Assembly: GCA_035934405.1 (NCBI GenBank)
Contig: DASYXW010000038.1
Coordinates: 1-25,090 of the forward strand
DNA from: DASYXW01 sp035934405
GTDB taxonomy: Bacteria > Acidobacteriota > Terriglobia > UBA7540
DNA: 25,090 bases
Reading direction: 5' to 3'
Shown here: piece after piece, positions 14,576 to 21,078 of the stretch
Numbering within the stretch: position 1 is the stretch's first letter
How the letters are laid out: every line of letters starts with the position of its first letter
Program-made: the position numbers and the translations under genes
The notes under the pieces: generated by a model
What the model was told of the DNA's origin: nothing
Database searches by the model: none
Seen by the model: the letters and a program-made list of their open reading frames with translations, nothing else

Positions 14576-16858
14576 TTACGCCTTTTCGAGCCCCGCGTAG
14601 TGCTCCACGAGTTTCTTTGCGCCATAGCCCGGAAAGCTGACGGTAACCTTCGCCTCCGGGCCTTCGGGTTCACACTCCACAACCACGCCCACGCCGTATT
14701 TCGCGTGCCGGACCCGCGTCCCCAGCGGCCAGCGTCCGCGAGCGTGAGGCGCCGCAAAGGTGATGCCCCCGCGCGCCGGGAACCCGCGCTCCCGCAAGGC
14801 GCGGTCTACGCTGCCGGGGGAGTTCAAGGCATTCTGCCACACCCGGCGCGGCTTGGGGACTGTGGATGAGGCGCGATCGAGCAGCTCGGGAGGAATCTCA
14901 CGCAGGAACCGCGAGAGACGCGTACCGCCGCGTGATTCCTGCCCGAACGAGCGCCGCGCCTGCGCCCTCGTGAGCACCAGACGATCCTGGGCGCGCGTCA
15001 TACCGACATAACATAACCGCCGCTCCTCCTCGACGTCGGCGTCGGACTGAGCGGCGAGGAAATGAGGAAGCAGTCCCTCCTCCATGCCGGTCAGGAAAAC
15101 GGTGGAGAACTCTAGTCCCTTGGCGCTGTGCAGCGTCATCAAGGTGACGCGGGCGCGTTCATCGAAGTCGTCGGCATCGGAGACCAGCGCCGCGCGATCC
15201 AGGAACTCCGCCAGCGTTTCGCCCTGCTCCTCGGCCGTGGCGGCGGCGTTCACCAATTCTTTCAAGTTTTCGATGCGGCCCTCGGCGTCCGGCGAATTCT
15301 CGGCTTCAAGAATCTTGAGATAACGGGATCGCTCCAGAATGCTCTTAAAGAGATCGCTCATGGACCGCCGGTCGCGCTCCGCCGCGAGGTCACTGATGAG
15401 CTTGTGAAAGCCAACGAGTGCCCGGAGCGCCCGTCCGCCGAGCGCACCTATACCCGCCGCGGGCACGCTTGGGTCCGCCAGCAACGGCGGCCGGGCTTCC
15501 GCCGTGGCCGCCAGCGTTGCTTCCAACGCCTCCCACAGCGTCAGCTTTTGCTCGCGCGCCGTGGCTTTGAGCAGGCTGAGAGTGGTGTCACCGATGCCTC
15601 GGGGCGGCGTGTTGACGATGCGCTCAAAAGATGCCGAATCACGCAGGTTGGCCGCCAGGCGCGCGTAAGCGAGCACGTCGCGCACTTCGGCGCGGGCGTA
15701 GAAGCTAAAGCCGCCCACCAACCGATAGTCAATGCGGCTCGCGCGCATCGCCTCTTCCAGAATCCGCGACTGGGCGTTGGTGCGGTAAAGCACTCCGACC
15801 GTCGTCTTCTCGCTCGCGTCGAGGGCTTGCCGAACCTCGGCGGCGATAAACATCCCTTCTTCCTCCGCCGTCTCGGCTTCATAGAGGCTGGGACGCGCGC
15901 CCGCGCCGCGCTCGGTCCACAGCGTCTTGCCCTTGCGCGCCAGGTTGCGGCTCACGACCGCCGTAGCCGCGTCAAGGATGAGCTGTGTGGAACGGTAGTT
16001 CTGCTCCAGACGAACAATGTGGGTTGTTGGGTAATCCTCTTCGAAGTTGAGAATGTTTTCAATCGTGGCCCCGCGCCACTTGTAAATCGACTGGTCCTCG
16101 TCGCCCACGGCGCAGATGTTCTGATGGGTGTGCGTCAGGGCGCGAATCAGCCGGTATTGGATGCGGTTGGTGTCCTGGTATTCATCCACATGGATGTAGC
16201 GGAACCGCTGATTGTACCACTCGCGGACCTCGGTCTCTTCTTCGAGCAGCTCGACCATCTTCAGCAGCAAATCGTCAAAGTCGAGCGCGTTCGACTGCCG
16301 CAGCTTTTTCTGGTAAAGGTCGTAGACCGAAGCCAGCTTCTCGGTCTCGATATCTTTCGCCTGCTGATAGAGCTGCTCGGGTGAGATGGCGTGGTTCTTA
16401 GCGTAGCTGATCTGCGAGAGCGCGCCGCGCGGCGCCAGGACGCGGTCGGCGAGGCCGAGCTCGGTCAGGCATGCCTTCACCATGCGCAACTGGTCGTCGT
16501 CGTCATAGATGGAAAAGTCGCGGGTGTAACCCAGGCGATTGATGTCGTGCCGCAGAACGCGGACCGAGAAGGAATGGAAGGTGGAAATATGCGGCCACGC
16601 GCGGGTGCCGGGACCGTCCTCGCCCTTCGCTAGCAGTGCGGCCACGCGCGCTTTCATCTGGTCAGCCGCCTTGTTGGTGAAGGTCACGGCCAGAATGCTT
16701 GCGGGCGGCACGTGACACGATTCGATGAGATGGGCGATGCGATAAGTGATGACGCGGGTCTTGCCGCTGCCGGCGCCCGCCAGTATCAGCAGCGGCCCTT
16801 CGGTGGCTTCCACAGCGGCGCGCTGCTCGGGATTGAGTTGGTCGAGAAGTTGAGACAT
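14576..16858 (-). CDS. pcrA: UvrD/PcrA-type superfamily 1A DNA helicase
   Basis: 760 residues, full length for PcrA/UvrD. It is an ATP-dependent 3'-5' DNA translocase used in nucleotide-excision and mismatch repair and in clearing replication forks. Visible motifs in order: Q-motif LNPEQRAAV (8-16), Walker A GAGSGKT with K33, TFTNKAA (Ia), HVDEYQDTN (II, Walker B), GDEDQSIYKWRGA (III), LEQNYRST (IV), TLMTLHSAKGLEF (V) and CYVGMTRAQDRL (VI). The C-terminal about 60 residues (PLGTRVRHAKYGVGVVVECE) form the Tudor-like domain that in PcrA contacts RNA polymerase. It lies 86 nt behind the dehydratase gene and ends before a terminator, so the two may be co-transcribed. A 418-residue antisense frame is a shadow of this gene. 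Confidence 0.95.
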   Translation of the reverse strand: MSQLLDQLNPEQRAAVEATEGPLLILAGAGSGKTRVITYRIAHLIESCHVPPASILAVTFTNKAADQMKARVAALLAKGEDGPGTRAWPHISTFHSFSVRVLRHDINRLGYTRDFSIYDDDDQLRMVKACLTELGLADRVLAPRGALSQISYAKNHAISPEQLYQQAKDIETEKLASVYDLYQKKLRQSNALDFDDLLLKMVELLEEETEVREWYNQRFRYIHVDEYQDTNRIQYRLIRALTHTHQNICAVGDEDQSIYKWRGATIENILNFEEDYPTTHIVRLEQNYRSTQLILDAATAVVSRNLARKGKTLWTERGAGARPSLYEAETAEEEGMFIAAEVRQALDASEKTTVGVLYRTNAQSRILEEAMRASRIDYRLVGGFSFYARAEVRDVLAYARLAANLRDSASFERIVNTPPRGIGDTTLSLLKATAREQKLTLWEALEATLAATAEARPPLLADPSVPAAGIGALGGRALRALVGFHKLISDLAAERDRRSMSDLFKSILERSRYLKILEAENSPDAEGRIENLKELVNAAATAEEQGETLAEFLDRAALVSDADDFDERARVTLMTLHSAKGLEFSTVFLTGMEEGLLPHFLAAQSDADVEEERRLCYVGMTRAQDRLVLTRAQARRSFGQESRGGTRLSRFLREIPPELLDRASSTVPKPRRVWQNALNSPGSVDRALRERGFPARGGITFAAPHARGRWPLGTRVRHAKYGVGVVVECEPEGPEAKVTVSFPGYGAKKLVEHYAGLEKA

Positions 16859-16943
16859 TCAGGATTAATGCCGGTTGTGGTTTGAGCTTCCAGCTTGCTT
16901 GTTCGGCCTTTGCACGCAAGATGCCGGCGCTATGACGGCGAAA

Positions 16944-17900
16944 TCAACCGGCCAGAATCTCGCGGTACACCGCCGGGTCCACGTTGCCGCCGCTCACCAC
17001 ACAGCACACCGTGCAATCGCGGAAGGCTTCGGGCCGCGTCAGCACGGCGGCGACGGAGAGCGCGCCGGTCGGTTCCACTTTCAGATTGGCTAACGTGAAG
17101 AGCAGCCGCACGGCCTCGGCGATGTTTTCTTCCGGCACCTCAATGATGCCCGCGAGGCCATCACGAAGAATGGCCCAGTTGTGCCCGCCCAGGCTGACCG
17201 TGCGCGCTCCGTCGGCGAGGGTCTGAGGCTCGGATTCGTTGCGGACGACATGCCCGGCGCGCAGCGACCGCGCCGCGTCATTGGCGACGGCAGGTTCTGC
17301 CCCGATCACCTGGATGGGCTTCCCGCCCTGCCCTCGTTCTCTTGCACGGCGAACACCGGTGACGATGCCCGACGTCAACCCGCCGCCGCCCACCGGCGCC
17401 ACGATGCAGTCGAGTGGCCGGGCGAGCACCGCGAGTTCGTCGCCCAGACTGGCGTTGCCTTCGATGACAAAAGGATCGTCGTAAGCGCTCGCGATGTATG
17501 CCTCCGGGTGCTCGCGGGCCAGCTCCTGAACGCGCTCGGCGCGGCTCTTGGCGCGCACGTCCACGAACTCCACCTCGCCGCCGTACTCGCGCACCGCGTC
17601 GACTTTCACCTGGGCCGAATTAGCCGGCATGACGATGATTGACCGCTTGCCGGTGAGCGCGCAGGCGTACGCCAACGCCTGCCCGAAGTTCCCCGAGGAC
17701 GCTGCGATGATGCACGGGTGCGGCACGTGCGCGGCCACGTTGTAAGCAGCGCGAAACTTGAAGCTGCCCGTATGTTGGAACGTCTCGCTGGCGACGAAGA
17801 GGTTGACGCTCAATCGTTTGACGAGTCTTGGTGCGTCAATAATGGTTGTCGGCCACGCCAGCTCGCGGAGGGGTTTTGCCGAGATTTCGACGCAACTCAT
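16944..17900 (-). CDS. PLP-dependent threonine/serine dehydratase-family enzyme
   Basis: 318 residues, fold type II PLP enzyme. The Schiff-base lysine is K48 in TGSFKFRAA (the family usually has SFKxRGA; here the Gly is Ala). SSGNFGQALAYA supplies the substrate/PLP loop, VGGGGLTSG the phosphate-binding glycine loop and SGGNVD the C-terminal pyridine-ring contact. The length matches single-domain catabolic enzymes without the regulatory ACT-like domain of biosynthetic IlvA. Likely reactions are deamination of threonine or serine to a 2-oxo acid plus ammonia; serine racemase or a hydroxyaspartate dehydratase cannot be excluded. ATG 17900 is chosen; a GTG at 17906 is two codons upstream. There is no ribosome-binding site, and a TATACT hexamer lies eight nt upstream, so the mRNA is probably leaderless. 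It is divergent from the gamma-glutamyltransferase gene. Confidence 0.88.
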   Translation of the reverse strand: MSCVEISAKPLRELAWPTTIIDAPRLVKRLSVNLFVASETFQHTGSFKFRAAYNVAAHVPHPCIIAASSGNFGQALAYACALTGKRSIIVMPANSAQVKVDAVREYGGEVEFVDVRAKSRAERVQELAREHPEAYIASAYDDPFVIEGNASLGDELAVLARPLDCIVAPVGGGGLTSGIVTGVRRARERGQGGKPIQVIGAEPAVANDAARSLRAGHVVRNESEPQTLADGARTVSLGGHNWAILRDGLAGIIEVPEENIAEAVRLLFTLANLKVEPTGALSVAAVLTRPEAFRDCTVCCVVSGGNVDPAVYREILAG

Positions 17901-17908
17901 ACGCACAA

Positions 17909-17914
17909 AGTATA
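17909..17914 (-). promoter_or_regulatory. -10 box of the dehydratase gene, leaderless geometry
   Basis: The minus strand reads TATACT at 17914-17909, then eight nt to the ATG at 17900. A start site six to seven nt past the hexamer would fall at about 17902. The -35 region (about 17937-17932) reads AAGGGA, far from consensus. It overlaps the last base of the opposing -10 box. Confidence 0.45.
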
Positions 17915-17926
17915 GCAGGTTGCGGA

Positions 17927-17932
17927 TATAAT
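17927..17932 (+). promoter_or_regulatory. -10 box of the gamma-glutamyltransferase gene, leaderless geometry
   Basis: A perfect TATAAT at 17927-17932 is followed by nine nt and the ATG at 17942. Transcription would start at about 17939-17941, leaving no room for a ribosome-binding site. No good -35 hexamer is present at 17904-17909 (CACAAA), so an activator may be needed. Confidence 0.5.
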
Positions 17933-17941
17933 CCCTTTGCT

Positions 17942-19645
17942 ATGCGCCACGCCACCTTGCTGATATTCTCGCTCGTTACGATGCTGATACCGCCGATGAT
18001 TGACGCCCAGGATCAACCTAACGCGCTCGAACGCTCGCAAGCCCGTTCCATGACCATCACCGAGCGCGGCATCGTGGCCACCAGTCAGACGCTCGCGTCG
18101 CAGGCCGGAGCCCAGATCCTGGCGCGCGGCGGTTCTGCGGTAGACGCTGCCATCGCCGCCAACGCAGTGCTCGGCGTGGTCGAGCCGATGATGAACGGCA
18201 TGGGCGGCGACCTCTTCGCCATCGAGTGGGACGCGAAGACCGGCAAGCTGACGGGCTTGAATTCGAGCGGTTGGGCGCCGGAGCGGCTCACCATCGACTT
18301 CTTACACCATAAGGGCCAACCGCATATGCCGTACACGGGGATTTACAGTGTCACCGTGCCCGGCTGCGTGCGCGGATGGGAAGCGCTGCACGCGAAATTC
18401 GGACTCTTGCCCTGGGCCGAGCTCTTCGCGCCCGCCATTGAGTACGCGAAAAATGGATTTCCGGTCACCGAGATCATTGCCGCTGATTGGAAAGCGAAGC
18501 AGAAGAAGCTCGCCGCCGATCCGAACGCGCGCGCCGTGTTCATGGTGAACGGTCGCACACCGCGTGTGGGCGAAATCTTCCGCAATCCCGGCTATGCCCG
18601 GGCGCTGGAGCTTGTGGCGTCCCAGGGTCCCGACGCTTTCTATCGCGGCGAGATTGCCCAGGCCATCCTCAAGACTTCCGACCGGCTCGGCGGCGTGATG
18701 ACCGCGGAAGATCTTGCGGATTACAAGCCTGAGTGGGTTGAGCCCATTTCCACCACCTACCACGGCTGGACCGTCTATGAGATGCCGCCCAACAGCCAGG
18801 GCATGGCGGCGCTCGAAATGCTGAACATCATGGAGCGCTTTCCGCTCGCGCAGTATGGTTTCGCCAGCGTCGAAGCGTTTCACGTCAAGATGGAGGCTCA
18901 GAAGCTCGCCTACGCCGACCTCTACCGTTACAACGGCGACCCGCGATTTGCCAAGATACCGGTCGAGGGCATCATTTCAAAGCCCTACGCCGCCGCGCGC
19001 GCCGCGACGATTGACATGAACCACGCCCACTGCGACGTCCAGCCCGGCGAGCCGATGAAGTTCGGCACGGACACCATCTACATGTCAGCAGTCGATAAAG
19101 ACGGCAATATCGTGTCGCTGATCCAGAGCCAGTTCGAAGGATTCGGCTCCGGCATCGGCGTGGACAACTTCGGCTTCACGCTGCAAAATCGCGGCGCGCT
19201 CTTCGTGCTCGACCCGCAGCACCCGGACGCGCTCGCGCCTCGCAAGCGGCCCTTCCACACCATCATCCCCGCCTTCATGGAGAAGGGAAATCTCCACATG
19301 GGCTTCGGCATCATGGGTGGCTCAAACCAGGCGCAAGCGCACGCCCAGTTCGTCTCCGACGTGGTAGACCACGGCATGAACATCCAGGCCGCGCTCGAAG
19401 CGCCGCGCTTCACCAAACCCACGCGGAGCGGCTGCGACGTCATGATTGAGGACCGCGTGCCGGCCGAGGTCCGCCAAGCGCTCACCAAACTTGGACACGT
19501 CCTTGACGTGCGCGGCGATTTTTCGGCTGTGGTGGGCGGCGGCCAGGCCGTCCTGCACGATTCCGCGACGGGCGTGAACTACGGCGCCTCCGACCCGCGC
19601 AAGGACGGCGCTGCAATTCCTGAGCCGCTTAGACTTGAACGGTGA
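17942..19645 (+). CDS. ggt: Gamma-glutamyltransferase, secreted
   Basis: 567 residues, N-terminal-nucleophile hydrolase that cleaves or transfers gamma-glutamyl groups (for example from glutathione), normally in the periplasm. The N-terminus MRHATLLIFSLVTMLIPPMI is a signal peptide. The large-subunit start (RGIVATSQTLASQAGAQILA, GGSAVDAAIAANAVLGVVEP, MMNGMGGDLFAI) is typical. The autoprocessing site and catalytic Thr of the small subunit fall at T378 (GTDTIYMSAVDKDGNIVS), followed by FGFTLQNRGALF and the GGSN motif. This TDTIYMS variant differs from the common TTHFSVVD form and places the protein in the YwrD-like/periplasmic subgroup as I recall it. ATG 17942 is chosen over upstream frames because it starts the signal peptide. 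Its 3' end overlaps convergent mqnE by 17 nt. Confidence 0.92.
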   Translation: MRHATLLIFSLVTMLIPPMIDAQDQPNALERSQARSMTITERGIVATSQTLASQAGAQILARGGSAVDAAIAANAVLGVVEPMMNGMGGDLFAIEWDAKTGKLTGLNSSGWAPERLTIDFLHHKGQPHMPYTGIYSVTVPGCVRGWEALHAKFGLLPWAELFAPAIEYAKNGFPVTEIIAADWKAKQKKLAADPNARAVFMVNGRTPRVGEIFRNPGYARALELVASQGPDAFYRGEIAQAILKTSDRLGGVMTAEDLADYKPEWVEPISTTYHGWTVYEMPPNSQGMAALEMLNIMERFPLAQYGFASVEAFHVKMEAQKLAYADLYRYNGDPRFAKIPVEGIISKPYAAARAATIDMNHAHCDVQPGEPMKFGTDTIYMSAVDKDGNIVSLIQSQFEGFGSGIGVDNFGFTLQNRGALFVLDPQHPDALAPRKRPFHTIIPAFMEKGNLHMGFGIMGGSNQAQAHAQFVSDVVDHGMNIQAALEAPRFTKPTRSGCDVMIEDRVPAEVRQALTKLGHVLDVRGDFSAVVGGGQAVLHDSATGVNYGASDPRKDGAAIPEPLRLER

Positions 19646-20765
19646 ATGTGGCTTCCGTGCGGGAAACGGGACGGTAGAGCGTGTCGCGCTCCACGGGCTC
19701 GCGGCCGGCTTCGCGAATCAGCCGCTCGATTTCCCCGCGGGTCATCACCTGGGGAGTCTGCGCGCCAGCGTCGTGGTAAATCTTCTCTTCCACCACAGTG
19801 CCGTCGAGATCGTCGGCGCCGAAACGCAACGCCACCTGGGCCACGCGCGCCGTCATCATGATCCAGTAAGCCTTGATGTGCGGGAAATTGTCGAGCAGCA
19901 GGCGTGAGACGGCCACGTTCTTCAGGTCCATGAAGCCGGTGGTCTCGTCGTGCTCCACCATCTTGCCGAGCTCGGTGTTGGCGGGATGGAACGCCAGCGG
20001 AATGAAAGTCTGGAAACCGTGCGTCTGGTCCTGCAGCTTGCGCAGTTGCAGCAGATGGTCCACGCGGTCTTCGTCGGACTCGATGTGGCCGTAGAGCATC
20101 GTGGCGTTCGAATGCAGCCCCAGTTCGTGCGCCGTGCGGTGGACCTTGAGCCAGGTGTGGGCGCCGATCTTGTGGTCGCAGACTACGCGGCGCACCGCCG
20201 GCGCAAAAATCTCCGCCCCGCCACCCGGTAACGACCCGAGCCCCGCTTCCTTGAACCGCTCCAGCACCTCGCGGATCGAGAGCCGCGTGATGTGCGAGTA
20301 GTAGCCTATTTCGACCGCCGTGAAAGCCTTCAGATGGACGCTCGGGAAGCGCTCCTTCAAGCCGCGCAGCAAATCGACGTAATACTGGAACGGCAGGTCG
20401 GGGTGCAGTCCGCCGACGATGTGGAACTCGGTGATGGCCTCGGTCCAACCCTGGCCCGCCACGCGCCAGGCTTCTTCGAGCGCCATCGTGTAGGCGCCGA
20501 CCGCATCCGGCTTGCGGCCGAAAGCGCACAGCTTGCAACTGGCCACGCAGACGTTGGTCGGATTGATGTGCCGGTTGACGTTGAAGTAGGTGCGATTGCC
20601 GTGCAGCTTTTCGCGCACGTGGTTGGCGAGCGCCCCGAGTGCGAGCAGATCGTTCGTCCGGTAAAGTGCCACGCCCTCGTCAAAGCTCAGTCGCTCGCCG
20701 GCCGAAACCTTGCCGGCAATCGGCCGGAGATCTTCGTTATCGATTTGCAAGCTTTCAGGAAGCAT
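19629..20765 (-). CDS. mqnE: Aminofutalosine synthase, radical SAM
   Basis: 378 residues. A radical-SAM enzyme that joins the adenosyl part of S-adenosylmethionine to the chorismate-derived enolpyruvyl benzoate, giving aminodeoxyfutalosine on the futalosine route to menaquinone. The 4Fe-4S motif is C73-x3-C77-x2-C80 in HINPTNVCVASCKLCAF. Other family blocks are EFHIVGGLHPDLPFQYY, VHLKAFTAVEI, KEAGLGSLPGGGAEIF, SNATMLYGHIE and FQTFIPLAFHP. These fit MqnE better than the paralogue MqnC. ATG 20765 is chosen; a TTG at 20801 would add twelve residues without family support. A weak promoter-like TTGTAA, 18-nt spacer, TAAGAT precedes the gene. The other mqn genes are not in the window, except that the adenosine deaminase-family gene could supply the next step. 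Confidence 0.93.
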   Translation of the reverse strand: MLPESLQIDNEDLRPIAGKVSAGERLSFDEGVALYRTNDLLALGALANHVREKLHGNRTYFNVNRHINPTNVCVASCKLCAFGRKPDAVGAYTMALEEAWRVAGQGWTEAITEFHIVGGLHPDLPFQYYVDLLRGLKERFPSVHLKAFTAVEIGYYSHITRLSIREVLERFKEAGLGSLPGGGAEIFAPAVRRVVCDHKIGAHTWLKVHRTAHELGLHSNATMLYGHIESDEDRVDHLLQLRKLQDQTHGFQTFIPLAFHPANTELGKMVEHDETTGFMDLKNVAVSRLLLDNFPHIKAYWIMMTARVAQVALRFGADDLDGTVVEEKIYHDAGAQTPQVMTRGEIERLIREAGREPVERDTLYRPVSRTEATFTVQV

Positions 20766-20882
20766 TTTGCCCCGGGTGCTGATCCAACAAGACCTCGACA
20801 AGGAAATCTTACTCTACGCCCCTCCCTCATTACAAGTCGAGTGAGTGGCCGGCGGTGACTCATTTTGACGATTCCTATCGCT

Positions 20883-20905
20883 GTCATTCCCGCGCAAGCA
20901 AATCC
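20883..20905. repeat. Dispersed imperfect palindrome, copy 2
   Basis: GTCATTCCCGCGCAAGCAAA and the following TCC match the first half of the repeat at 3669-3695 and have lost part of the second arm. It lies in the roughly 310-bp spacer between mqnE and the EF-G paralogue. That spacer otherwise shows only a weak TAGGAT hexamer near 20960 and the EF-G ribosome-binding site. Confidence 0.45.
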
Positions 20906-21064
20906 AATGACACCAGCACCCGTGCCCATGTGATGTGGCAACGCGCCGGGCGCTGTGCTAGGATGCGGGATTGCTTTGCCGCTGTTGGCAGCGCTGGCGG
21001 CGCGGCGGGTGTCCCGCGGTCCGCACCCGGACGCGGCAAGTGCCCGGACTTCAGCTCGCAACCC

Positions 21065-21070
21065 AGGAGG
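21065..21070 (+). promoter_or_regulatory. Ribosome-binding site fixing a GTG start
   Basis: AGGAGG at 21065-21070 lies eight nt before GTG at 21079. It decides this start over an in-frame upstream start at 20971, which would add 36 residues with no EF-G-like content. Confidence 0.8.
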
Positions 21071-21078
21071 AACCCTCG

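Noticed and set aside
15128..16384. 418-codon open frame on the plus strand.
   Set aside because: It is antisense to the helicase gene with all SF1A motifs; composition is that of a shadow frame.
19579..20538. 319-codon open frame on the minus strand beside mqnE.
   Set aside because: It overlaps mqnE in another frame on the same strand and is Arg/Gly/Pro-rich with no family pattern.
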